Shown here in pieces: positions 47,900 through 59,781 of a DNA stretch of 64,000 bases (within the stretch, counting starts at the first letter, position 1; every line of letters begins with the position of its first letter). Source of the stretch: Delphinapterus leucas. Taxonomy: Eukaryota > Chordata > Mammalia > Artiodactyla > Monodontidae. A program made the translations under genes and the position numbers. The stretch is taken from the NCBI RefSeq assembly GCF_002288925.2, contig NW_022098031.1:3046864-3110863 (forward strand). Direction: 5' to 3'. The notes under the pieces were generated by a model. That model was not told where the DNA came from, did not search any database, and saw nothing but the letters and a program-made list of their open reading frames with translations.

Positions 47900-48130
47900 T
47901 TATGCAACAGCAGGTATTCTTTAAGGAACAGTCTATACGGTTGGAATTTCTGCTCTGCCACTCAATATCCATGTGGATACCGACTGAACAGTTATTTCCT
48001 CTCAGTGTAAGATTTTTCTCGTCTGTAAAATGGCAATAATAGTATTACCTATTAATGGGATTATTGTGAGGAGTTAATAAATTTATACTTTTGGAACATG
48101 GCCCTTCACTTACTAAATATTTGTTAAATG
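47900..48130 (+). mobile_element. MIR SINE
   Basis: Plus-strand MIR: GGAATTTCTGCTCTGCCACT, GAACAGTTATTTCCTCTCAG, TCGTCTGTAAAATGGCAATA, GGGATTATTGTGAGGAGTTA. Confidence 0.82.
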
Positions 48131-48372
48131 TCAAATAGTATTATTAGTTCACATTTTCATATTTACATTAATCATAATTGGTTTATTAGCATTATAAAAC
48201 AGTACCTTTGTCAAATCCTTAAATCTTAGCTGTCCACCCAAAGGTAGTTGACCTAACTAATTAAGGAAAACTGCTGCAAGTTGTAATGATCTCTTAATTA
48301 TTTGATCCTATAATATTTCTTTTACAGTGCTAATTTGTAAATTATAAAATAATAGGGTCAAATAGAAGGCAA

Positions 48373-49620
48373 TATTCCTGATTTCAAGCTATACTATAAA
48401 GCTGTGGTCATCAAAACAATATGGTACTAGCATAACAACAGATAAATAGACCAATGGAACAGAATTGAGAGCCTAGAAATAAAACCATGCATATATAATC
48501 AACTAATATTTGACAAAAGAGCTAAGAGCACTCAATGGAGAAAAGACAGTCACTTCGATAAATGCTGCTGAGATAATTAAGGTAGTCACATGTGAAAGAA
48601 TGAAACTGGACCCATATCTTATGCCACTTAAAAATTAACTCAAAATGGATTAAGACCTGAAAACATGAAACCCCTAGAAACAAACACAGGAATAAATTCC
48701 TTGACATGGGTCTTGGGAATGAAGTTTTGGATATGACATCTAAAGCACAAGAAACAAAACAAAACAAAAAACAAGTGAGACTACACCAAACTAAAAAGCT
48801 TCTGCACAGCAAAAGAAATCATCAACAAAGTGAAAAGACAACCCATGGAATGGGCAAAAAATATTTGCAAACAGTATAATCTGATAAAGGAATTAATATC
48901 TAAAATATATAAAGAAATTGTACAATTCAATACCAAAAATACAAATAACCCAATTAAAAATAGGCAAAGGATCTGAATAGACATTTGTCCAAAGAAAATA
49001 CACAAAATTCCAACAGGTATAAGAAAAGATGTTCAATATCACTAGTCATTAGGGAAATGCAAATTAAAACCACAATGTGATAGCACCTCACGCCTGTTAG
49101 AATGGCTGTTATCAAAAAGACAAGAGATAACAAATGCTGACATGGATATGGAGAAAAGGGAACCCCTGTGTACTACTGGTGGAATTTTAAATTGGTATAG
49201 CCACTAGGGAAATTAGTATGGAGGATCCTCAAGTAGTTAAAAATAGAACTACCATATGATCTAGCATTTCTACTTCTGGAAATATATGCAAAGGAAATAG
49301 AAACACTAACTCAAAAAGATATCTGCAACCCCGTGCTCATAGGAGCATTATTTACAATAGCTAAGACATAGAAAAAAACCTAAGTGTCCATCGATGGATG
49401 AATGGAAAAATAAGTTGTGGTACATATATAGATATATAAAATATAGATATATAAATTTATACACACACACACGATGGAATGTTATTCACTCATAGAAAAT
49501 GAGGAAATCCTACTATTTGCCACAATATGAATGAAACTTGAAGGCATTATGCTAAGTGGAATAAGTCATACAGAGAAATACAAATATTGTATCATCTCAC
49601 TTACACGTGGAATCTAAAAA
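48373..49620 (+). pseudogene. L1 ORF2 C-terminal remnant (older family)
   Basis: Recognisable ORF2 landmarks in order: the region of ATGGTACTAGCATAACAACA, GAAATGCAAATTAAAACCAC, ATGGAGAAAAGGGAACCCCT, then GATGGAATGTTATTCACTCA near the end. Many stops and small indels remove any frame. The catalytic domains are missing through truncation. Confidence 0.8.
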
Positions 49621-50058
49621 CAAATGAAAAAACCTCATTGAAAAAAGATCAGACTTGGGGTTACCAGAGGCGGAGGGTGGAGGGCGAGGGGGTATTGGAG
49701 AAAGGTGGCAAAAGGTACAGACTTCCAGTTACAAGATAAATAAGCACTAAGGATGTAATGCGGGGCATGATGACTACAGTTAATACTGCTATATGATACA
49801 TAGGAAATTTGTTAAGAGAGTTAATCCTGTGAATTCTCATCACAAGAAGACTCCCCCTCCCGTTTTTTTCTTTTTACTGTATCTATCTATATGACAAGTT
49901 GGATGTTAACTGAACGTACTGTGGTAATAATTTCACAGTATATGTAAACCAAGCCATCAGGCTGTATGCGTTAAACGTATACAGTGATGTATATCAATTA
50001 TTTCTCAAGAAAACGGCAAATGAATAAATAATAAATATGCTGTAAAACAAACAAACAA
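48373..50058 (+). mobile_element. Older 5'-truncated L1 with target-site duplication
   Basis: A plus-strand L1 of an older family covering the last part of ORF2, the 3' UTR and an AAACAAACAAACAAAAA tail. Flanks AAATAGAAGGCAA (48360-48372) and AAATAGAAGCCAA (50059-50071) differ at one base. It is antisense to NAV3 and more diverged than the L1s at 13.3, 23 and 59 kb. A TA/CA-rich microsatellite lies inside at 49420-49473. Confidence 0.88.
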
Positions 50059-50071
50059 AAATAGAAGCCAA

Positions 50072-51435
50072 AATATAGACATCATATTGCTTTTATCCTG
50101 TTACAGTAAAACAACATCAGAAGATCTACTTTGGTTCTCCATGGAGTCTTAAACTTTTGTTTATGATGAGTTTTTTTTTTTCACTACTGACAATATAATG
50201 CACTGCCTTTGTGTATCACAGCAAACTGCTCCTGAACTTTTTAACCATAATTCAGTATTTGATGAGTGTATTATAAGTAACCTGACAGTTATATAAAAAT
50301 TATTATGACTGTTTTTGTTACTGCATACACTACACACTGAGGTATACAAATGTTTCAATGAGATACAAATTTATTTTTAATGAGTGCTAAATGATCAAAG
50401 AAATGTAGAGAAGTAGGTGGGGAAAGACAGACTCTTCAGTCAAGAGCCTATTTTAACAGAAAGACACTAACCTATAACCTACTTAGAAAATATTATAAAT
50501 GAAGTCAGATGATTTCAAATATCAGTTGAGCTGGTTTCAACCCTGCATTTATTTATACACATTAGTTTCTCCCCAACATTCAAGAAGTAGTGATATATTC
50601 CCGTAAGCACTGCTCTCTGGTTTATTCAAATTATAGGTTTTGAGAAGTCAAATAGGCTCTTCTAATCCATAGCAGAAAGAAACTGTTTTGAAAACCAACA
50701 ATTTCAACAGTAATAATTGGGTTTTCACATTACATAAATCAGCAAAGGAGTAAGCACATAAAAGATAAGCCATAAATGGTAGATTAGGGAAGAGTGACCA
50801 GTGATGAAAGTGTTTTTTCCCACAAAGAGAAGAATTAGTCCTGGGAAGAGAATTGGAAGGAAGCAAAGGTGCTAAGATTCGACCTAACAGGCCACCTCTC
50901 TGGGTGGAGTTTCATAGTAGCATCTGGACCCGAGAAGGACTCACAAAGCATAACACCTATCAAAAGCTTATGGGAAAGCATCCATTTTTTTCTTCCAATT
51001 CCTGAGAATCATATGGGATTTTCTAAGGGAAAGCAAGTGAGCCCAGAGAGTATTTGAAATCAGGACAGGAAGGATGCTTAGACCTAATATGGGAAAGGAC
51101 AAAAAGCAAGAAATATGTGAGCACAGGTTATGATAACTCCAGTCTGACAGACATCATAAATTTCACCACTTACCAGACAGTGGCACTGATGGGCACTAAC
51201 GGCCCATAAGATGTGGCATCATGGTGCCGTGGAAGTAAGTACCCTTGTTCACCAACCCTCCCCAGACTATCACTTCAGGGAGAAAGATGTACAAGGGAAG
51301 GAGAAGGATCTGAAGTTGACTGGGCCTTTTCTGATAGGACTGAAATTTAAACCAGAAGTAACTGAATACTTTGAATTGGGAGAAATAAATTTTCTCCTGC
51401 TGTACAGAAATAGAAATTTGAGAGGTGAACTTATA
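50072..51435. other. Intron sequence with no recognised feature
   Basis: No repeat or gene recognised. Short open frames at 50161-50358, 50648-50866 and 50869-51057 lack support. Confidence 0.55.
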
Positions 51436-51447
51436 TATATATTCTTT

Positions 51448-51600
51448 AAAAAAAATAGAATCTATCTCTTTGCCTATTATTGTTATTATTTTGGTCATGC
51501 TGCGCAGCTTCTGGGGTCTTAGTTTCCTACCAGGGATCAAACCCGGGCTCCCTGCAGTGCGAGAGAAGAGTCCTAACCACTGGACCACCAGGGAATTCCC
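51448..51600 (-). mobile_element. Older tRNA-Glu-derived cetartiodactyl SINE
   Basis: Minus-strand element: TTGGTCATGCTGCGCAGCTT, GGATCAAACCCGGGCTCCCT (B-box side), CTAACCACTGGACCACCAGG and GAATTCCC at the head. TATATATTCTTT flanks it at 51436-51447 and 51601-51612. The body differs from the CHR copies and resembles the older SINE layer shared by whales and ruminants. Confidence 0.85.
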
Positions 51601-52549
51601 TATATATTCTTTTTAAAAGCTATAATTTTGTACACCTCAGTGTATGATTCAAAAATCCCTGAGTGACAGGCAATGTTGGGCAAAGGAGATTAGAAAAATT
51701 ACAGTATGGAATTAAGACCTGAAACATGCTATTTTTACTCAGTTTGAAATTTGATCACAGACTGGATCTTCAGTTGCTATCACAGAACTGATATGACCAA
51801 AAGATCCATGGAGTTCAATGTCATGACTCTTGCAGACCTTCTAGAAATCTCAATACTGAGGGCTATGAGGGACTATTATAAAATGAACCCATTAAAAGCT
51901 TTTATAATATAAACATCATCACAATATATGTAATAGATTCACCAAGTAAATGGTTCAACTCAGCTAGTTTATTTCTCAGTTTTTACATCAAGAAAAATAC
52001 CAGTAATGAACTTTTTTTTAAAAATTTCAAGTTTGAAGGTTGATTAAAAGTGAATATTGATGAGTCAGCAACTCCAGAAAATCAGAAGGAGGTCTATGAA
52101 AGCAGGTAAATTCTAAAGTAAACACAAAATAAACTCTGATAATTTCCTTTTGCTTTTTTTCTTTATTTGTCACACCCAATCTCTGACCCAGTTCTGTTAA
52201 TTCTATCTCCTTAATATCTTTTGACCCTTCGGCTCCATTACTGCTGTAATTATTCTGGTTCAGCTTTTCATCATCTCTCACCCAAATTGCTTTAAAAGTC
52301 CTAGAAACTGTCTCTAAATTAGGCAGGGTATGCGCTAAACTATTCTATACGCTATAGATAGGGACTGCTTTAAAATGCAAATCTGATAAACTAATTTACC
52401 TTCCTACCTAAAAATCACAGGATAGTTCCCACTTGACTTCAGAATAAAAGTTTCCTTATGAAGTCAATTTACTCCAGTTCTTAAAAGTGAATTTGTTTAA
52501 AGAAAAATGGCCAAAAAAAAAAAAAGAGAAAAAAGAAAGCCACAACTAT

Positions 52550-52810
52550 GAAGGTCCTAGAAGAATGATGAAAGATTGAGGAATGCCATCCAAAAGGATG
52601 AGCTTTGACAAGCAGAGAGAAGGGGAAAGCATATTCCATATACATATATATGAAGAGGGATAGTGAAACTTATTAAGGGGCAGAGGTGTATTTCATATTC
52701 TAAATTCTGAATCCATTTGGCCTGAATAATTCCATTTGGTCAGAGCACGGGGAAGAGGCACATGGAAAAGCTAGAGAGAAGAGGACAGGAATGAGGCAGG
52801 GGTCCTATGT
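52550..52810 (-). mobile_element. L2-like LINE remnant, weak
   Basis: Loose reverse-strand L2 order: GAGAAGGGGAAAGCATATTC, then TGGTCAGAGCACGGGGAAGA and AGAAGAGGACAGGAATGAGG. Divergence is high and the call needs a library search. Confidence 0.4.
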
Positions 52811-54472
52811 AAAGTAAAGAGGGCTGTATCAATATTTTAGGTAAAAGCTTATTTTTATGTAGGAGGCATAAAAATGACAGATATGGCTGTATTTCTAAAC
52901 TCTAGCTCTGGTGTAGCTATGAGGGATAGAGAAAAACAGTAAAGGGAGACTGCTTAAGAGGCTAAGACTTAAGATGTAAGACTCCCACTTTCTGGATGGT
53001 AAAATGAAAACTTTTCCACCCTGTATTTTCTAGGAATTCTCCCTTAAGACAGCAAGAACAAAAACCGAAGGCTCAAACTCAATCTTCTATAACTACAGTA
53101 TATGAATATGGAAAGCAGCTGAAAGAGTGATACATGATTTAGCAAAGAGGAGTAAAGGAACATCAAGCCCACAGGAGCCTGCGGAGGGAGACATCAGAGC
53201 AATGCAAAGAGATTTTCCCATAGAATCCCAGAACAGCTCAGGAAGTGTGGGCAACAGATCAAGTGGAAAGTTGGGGTGGGGGAAACCAGAGACAAGAACT
53301 ACTTTACCTCTCCCTCATACCATCAAGAGGCAGGAACTACAGACCAGGGAAAATCCAGACTTAGAGATATCAGTCAGACAGGAGGGTAGAGGTATAGGAA
53401 TGAAAATGAGGGATTAAATGAAATTATGCATCCTGATACTGAGACGCCAGCAACTGTCTTCCTGCCCTAGGTTCTTTCTCCTTCAGAAATGCAAGATTAT
53501 ATCTGCCCCATCCACATTCCAGCCAGAAATGGAAAGTCCTTCTAGGACAACAATTATCATCCCTAAGACCAACAGACATCAACATTCAAGGTACCCAGTG
53601 GATCAACCAGCTGGCCAGTGGATGACCTAGAGTGAATCCCAGAGGACACCAAGAAATGTGTGGACGTGTGAACATAGCTTTTTAGTGTCTCACACTTGAT
53701 ACATGCAGAGTTGAAGGTTACCATACATTTGATGAAATCCTCTAAAATAAAATACAGACACCAGATGGGTAGATAAAAAAGAATAAAACAGTGTCAAAGG
53801 CAGGAGTAGAATAAGACTTCGTTATAATGTTGGTGTCTACCACTTAATAGACACCCAAAAAAGCCTGGCTCACAGCCTTTTGGTCCATCTATACACAATC
53901 CATATACATAATATATACATGATATACATGATGCTTTCATTTTTAGATTTTAAGAAAATATAAATATTTCTTAATTCTTAAAAAATATTGATTTTTGGTT
54001 ACAAAAAAGAAAACTTCTTAATGATGATTAGTATATCAAACTTCTGGTCCATGTCACATATATTACTAATAATATATTCCATGTGAAGGGATCACCAGTC
54101 TTAAATAAACGTTAAAATTCATATACATGCAAAAATATCACTTTCCATTATTACTGCATTTAACCTTTCAAGTTCTCTGAGAGTTATTTCCTACCCGAGA
54201 AAAGAATAAACCTTGGCTGCCTACTGTACTTATTTTGACCATAAGCCAGATGGAGCAAATAATCAACATCAATATTCTCAACTTTCATGCTTGCAACCCC
54301 ACCCATCCCAGTGACACTTCCTTGGCACACAGCTGTCAAATGTACCACTTGATTCAAGTTTCAGATTTTATTGAAACTGAAATTATAGTGATATTTTCAT
54401 TTACAACTGCATTTATCTGTTTAAATTCATAGCCCAAGTGATTAGCTTGGAATGTTAATGACATCTCCTTTT
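52811..54472. other. Intron sequence without a recognised repeat; one interrupted open frame
   Basis: The only thing that stands out is a frame on the plus strand at 53127-53630 with a single stop at 53415-53417, giving 96 and 70 codons. I recognise no domain, and GC content rises slightly across it. It may be a decayed retrocopy or chance. Confidence 0.4.
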
Positions 54473-54970
54473 AGGCATACTTCGGAGATATTATGGGTTC
54501 GATTCTAGACCATCTAAATAAAACAAGTATCTCAATAAAGCAAGTCACAAGAAGTTTTTGGTTTCCCAGTGCATACAAAAGCTATGTTTAAACTATGCTG
54601 TAGTGTATTAAGTGTGCAATAGCATTATGTCTAAAAAAACAATGTACGTACCTTAATTAAAAAATACTTCATTGCTAAAAAATTCTAACCATTGTCTGAG
54701 CCTTCAGCAAGTCGTAATGTTTTTGCAATAGTAACAGCAAAAATCACTGATCACAGATCATCATAACAAATGTAATAATAATGAAAAAGGCTGAAATATT
54801 GCATGAATTACCAAAATGTGACACAGAGACTCGAAGCGAGCAAATGCTGCTCGGAAGGCTCGATGCAGGGTTGCCACAAACCTTCAATTCATAAAAAAAC
54901 CCCCAAAAAACAAAAAACTCAGTTACCTGTGAAGTGCAATAAGGTGAAACAATAAAACGAGGTAAGCCTG
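54473..54970 (+). mobile_element. Tigger1-type non-autonomous DNA transposon
   Basis: An internally deleted copy about 500 bp long. The left end reads GGCATACTTCGGAGATATTA and the right end AAAACGAGGTAAGCCTG, imperfect inverted termini of the pogo/Tigger1 kind, bounded by TA. Internal blocks TTTTTGGTTTCCCAGTGCAT and GTGTGCAATAGCATTATGTC match Tigger1. The transposase coding region is missing. Confidence 0.9.
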
Positions 54971-56216
54971 TATTTTCATATAGGAATAAGAAATTTTTAG
55001 ATGAGCAGAAACAGACCTAAATGTAATCTAAAAGGAAAACAAGAGATAGAGTTTACTATGCTAACTACAGTATTCCTGATTTTTTTTTTTTTTAACCTGC
55101 AGTTTATTTGTAGGGAAAATAATGAAACCAGAATACAAACTGGGGCATGCATAATCAAATCAAATCAGCCAACACTGATTGCACAGCGCTGTGCTGGGTA
55201 CTGTGGCCACATTAAAAAGGATAAGACACATAGTTTGTCCCTGAGGAGGGAAGGAAGGACTGGGCAGGGAGCAGGTTAGCCAATTTTGAGAACCCACCAG
55301 GTGTTCCTTGCAATGATGATTGCCTCGTCTCTCTCCACCTTGCCTATCTGGTGACATTCCAGCTACCTCGATCTTTTTTCCAAATCATCACTCCCCACAC
55401 GCTTGTGAAGACTCCCTGGCATTTATTTGCGGTCACATATGTCACTCTCTGATCCTTCTGACCACTCCAAATGTACTGACTGTTTCGGTTTTTGAGTCAT
55501 ATTTTCTCCTCTAACCTTAAGTGTCACCATCATCCTGGGCAATTTCCTCATCAGTGGACAATCCGATAAACACTCTGCCAGAAATGAAATATATAAAGAA
55601 TCATCTACCCTGTCTTAAATTCACAGTGCTTTTTAATGATCTTTTCTTCTACAGAGAAAATGACACTTTGTAAATTTCTGAAAAAGGAGTTGGATATTAT
55701 AACCATACAGTACAATTCTGGTACTAATTTAAATTTTTTTCACTTAACTTCAATCGCATTGCCACTGCGTTAATGGAATGCTCTATGGGGAATCCATCCT
55801 AACTGCTTGCAAAATTCTAATAACCCAGGTGACAACATGTGTTAAAACCTGCATATTAAACTGTACCAAAGAGTATTTTAGAAAACCAGTTAAGAGAACT
55901 TAGTTACTTCTCATACTTTTCTAGGGGGGAAAGAAAAAGCATGATACATGAAATTCTTTTACCTTCTTTTTATCTCAGTCTGATAATTGATGTAAGTTAA
56001 GTTCAAGGCAAATATTAGCAACCGTCCTTCAAAGAAGAAATAATATGGCAGAAAAATATGCGTAAGAAAATAATATTAATGAAACACAAAGGTAAGAGAG
56101 AATAAACCTCGATTAGTCTTAGCAATTCAGTTTCTAGGCTTCTGACCTGGGTATTTCCACTCACGTACCCATAATTAACAGTGAGGAATTGACTGTTAGA
56201 AACATTAAGCATAGAC

Positions 56217-56409
56217 CAGCAATTTTCAAAGTATGGCCCCTGGACCAACATCATCAGAGTCATCTAGGAACTTGTTAGAAATGCAAATTATCAGCCCTCA
56301 CCCTAGAACCACTGACTCAGAAACTCTAAAGGTGGGAACAGTAATCTGAGTTTTAAAAATTCTCCAGGTGATTTTGATGTATGCTAGCTAATATTTGAGG
56401 ACCACTGGC
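56217..56409 (-). mobile_element. MER5A DNA transposon
   Basis: A nearly full MER5A (hAT-Charlie, non-autonomous), minus orientation: ACTTGTTAGAAATGCAAATT, TGACTCAGAAACTCTAAAGG, TTCTCCAGGTGATTTTGATG, ending GAGGACCACTGGC. Confidence 0.88.
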
Positions 56410-57879
56410 ATAGACAATGATGTTCACACATAAAAATGGGTTTATTTCTAGCACTTTAAACTGTGTTTCACTGTAAAGAGAATGTTATTTCAATGTAAAT
56501 TAAAAGTAACAAAAGACTCACAGCTTATATAGTATTTTCCTTTACCTCCTAAAATTCTCCTGCTACCAAAAAAATCCCCCCAAACCAAAAAACACCTCGC
56601 AGTGAGCCCAGAAAATACTGACTATAAGTGCTCTTTGCAAACCATTCATTCTTATGTTAAAATCTTTACATTTTTAGTAATAAAGGTAGGTATCCATTTC
56701 AAAGTTTTATCAAGGTTAAAAAGATCTATTTACAAGGAGGTGAACAACAGGTGGTTTCTATTTACTTAGGCTAAAAACATAAAACTTGGAAGCTGAGAGA
56801 GACACACTTCCTGCTGTGCTAAAAAGCTGCAATGAAGAGCAATGGAAATAGAAATGCATCACCCCAGGGGCACTGATACATCCATCCAGCCACTGCTAGT
56901 CTGCAGGAGTGAAATTTCTAGGGACAAAGAGAGACTTTTAAAAATATTTGTTTTCTTGCCATCTTCTTTTTGTCGTTGTTACATGAATTCTAAGCAAACA
57001 CAATACATTTTGGAAGATTTTGTTGATCCCCATGGGGCCATATCCTATTTTCATAAATATTTGAAATTTTTGAAACTATCATGCGTTGTAGTATACACGA
57101 CACATGGTGATATGTGTCATGTAGTTTGCTGTTTGCTAAGGACACTCTGATGGATCCAATTTATATTCCAATCAGACACAATTATTTAACGGCTTCCTGC
57201 AGGTGGTTTCTCTACAGTGACATGCTGTAGCTCCAAATCACCACAGGTAGGGGCTAGAGCCACATAACTCCAAGACCATCAGCTGGAGTGCATCTACTGT
57301 ACAGCTCTGTCATGCTGCAGAGTAAACCTGCTCACCTAATTGGACAACCACACTAGTGGTCTCTTGACCCCGACGAGAGCACCAAGATTTTAGAAGTCAT
57401 CACATTGACAATCACCATAAAAATCTCCAAATTTCATTCTGAAATCCTTTCATTTTAAATGTACCACAACAGGTAGACTGCTAAGGATTCAATTTAAATC
57501 CCTTATAAGTTATTACACTTCATTAAGTAAAATGGAAAATAAAAATGAAAAAAAAAAAGGCAGACTGCTCACTATATGATTTCATACTGTATTTATATAC
57601 AAATGCAAGGTAGCAAATAGAAATCAAAGACTCTAATTGGGCCAATATTTCAAGTTCAAGCCCCCAAACCAAATTTTACAATCTATTTTCTTATAAATCT
57701 ATTCCAGTGATTGAAGTTGTTCCCCCAAGAGGATGTGAAACATGGTCTAGAACATTCACCCAACATGGACAGCTCAGGAAGTAAAACTTCTCACTAAGCA
57801 GGTAAGCCGATCTCAGCTGATGTTGTCCTCTAACTCCCAATCCCTCTGAGAAAAAAAAATAAAGTTAAATTTTTGAAGG

Positions 57880-58095
57880 GTTTCAGAAGTAGAGCCTGGA
57901 GTCAGAGATTCTGGGCTCCTTTCCCAGTTCTACCACTTACTACTGGATCTTGAGTTTCCTCCTCTTTAATGCAGGGATCATATCCTTATCTACCCTGCCT
58001 ATCTCAGAGGATTATTGTGAGGATTAACTGTAATAGAAAACATTTGCAAAAGCAAAATATATTATACAAAATAAGGCATCATTATTATAATCCAT
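57880..58095 (+). mobile_element. MIR SINE
   Basis: Plus-strand MIR: TTTCCCAGTTCTACCACTTA, CTTGAGTTTCCTCCTCTTTA, GCAGGGATCATATCC, TCAGAGGATTATTGTGAGGA. Confidence 0.82.
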
Positions 58096-59069
58096 GAAAC
58101 ATGTTACCCATGAATTACATTTAAAAACATATTCCCCCAAAACAAACATAGAATCATTTCAAAGAACTATTGTACATGCATACTGAGATTATGTTTTGTT
58201 TTTTAATTGCATTAATGAGACACAGAAATGAATTTGTATCCACAAAATGCCCTTATCTCGAATTTCTTCTCTGCCCGTATCTGATGTATTTCCTAGTCTA
58301 TTCCAAGAAAGGTCATACATCAGCTATGTATTATGACAATGGATGATTTTTATGAAGAGCTGACCTAACTAGCAATGCCTTTCCAGCCGCTTCATGACTA
58401 TAAGTGACCCCACTCCCATCCCTTGTCAGAAAACCTATTACATTTTAGCTACTGTTCACCAAAACTGTTGTTCCAGCTTCCACAGCATAGAGTATCCTCT
58501 AGCAAGCAGCTTCTCACACAGGAACTTCATTTCCAGCTCTCCTCTTCTTGCATTTAGGTAGGAAAATGTAGACTTCTTCTCACCAATGGGATGTGAACTG
58601 AAGTGATATACATCTCTTCCCAGCCTGGCCCATAAAAATACCCCACACCGTATTCTCCATCCTTTTTGCCCTCGGTGCAGCTGGAAGTTCATATCTAGGT
58701 GGAATATGGAAGCCACATGATGAAAATGGCAGAGCTATCATTAGTATAAGTTCTGAGTGACTGTCTAAAACAGAGCATCCCTAATTCTACAACCAACAAG
58801 CAGGAAACACCTTTCACTGCGGGAGTGAGAAATAAACAGCTACTGTGCGAAGCCCCTGGAACCCAGGTGTTTGTTACAGACTGATGTTAATTTAAATTAC
58901 AGAGACATTCTCCTTGCAGCCGAAGACGCTTCACAGAACAAATCTCCTGTGTCCAAGAATTTGATGATGATGCCAATGGAGAAAAATAGGAAATATTCCT
59001 ATTTCCCTTCCAGAGACCATTGCCCTGTACCCACAGTCCTTACCAAGGACTTTCTCTTCATTCCTGATT

Positions 59070-59160
59070 ATCTTTTCATTAATTCATTTCATGTGTATCT
59101 TTTGAGCACTTATTATGGGCTCTTCATCATTAGGAATGCCTCTCTCTTCCTTGTGAAGCT
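59070..59160 (-). mobile_element. L2 3'-end fragment
   Basis: TTAATTCATTTCATGTGTAT followed by CTTTTGAGCACTTATTATGG and, after a gap, TTGTGAAGCT fits the reverse-strand L2 end (ATTTATTGAGCACCTACTATG form). It is short. Confidence 0.5.
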
Positions 59161-59781
59161 CTGACCTTGGGTCCTGAGCAATTCCATTCAACCTGGTGCT
59201 ACGGTCCCTGGGATGGGAATATGGGCATACGCTGGTGAAATTTCCACAACTGGAATCCTTAGAACTTGGTATAACATTTTTTTTCTTAATGATGATTAAA
59301 AAGAGAACTAAGAATTAAATTTATTTATTTTTCTTTATATCATCAAATTTATTTAACTCCTCAATGTAACGCAAAATGAAGTCTAGACATACTTGGTATT
59401 ATGTTTCTGTTGGTCATTTTTTTTTTAAACATCTTTATTGGAGTATAATCGCTTTACAGTGGTGTGTTAGTTTCTGCTTTATAACAAAGTGAATCAGTTA
59501 TACATGTATCCCCATATCTCTTCCCTCTTGCGTCTCCCTCCCTCTCACCCTCCTTATCCCACCCCTCTCGGTGGTCACAAAGCACTGAGCTGACCTCCTT
59601 GTGCTATGTGGCTGCTTCCCACTAGCTATCTATTTTACGTTTGGTAGTGTATATATGCCCATGCCACTCTCTCACTTTATCACAGCTTACCCTTCCCCCT
59701 CCCCATATCCTCAAGTCCATTCTCTAGTAGGTCTGTGTCTTTATTCCTTTCCTGGCCCTAGGTTCTTCATGACCTTTGTTT

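Noticed and set aside
58871..59164. A 97-codon plus-strand open frame
   Set aside because: Its C-terminal end overlaps an L2 fragment and no domain is visible.
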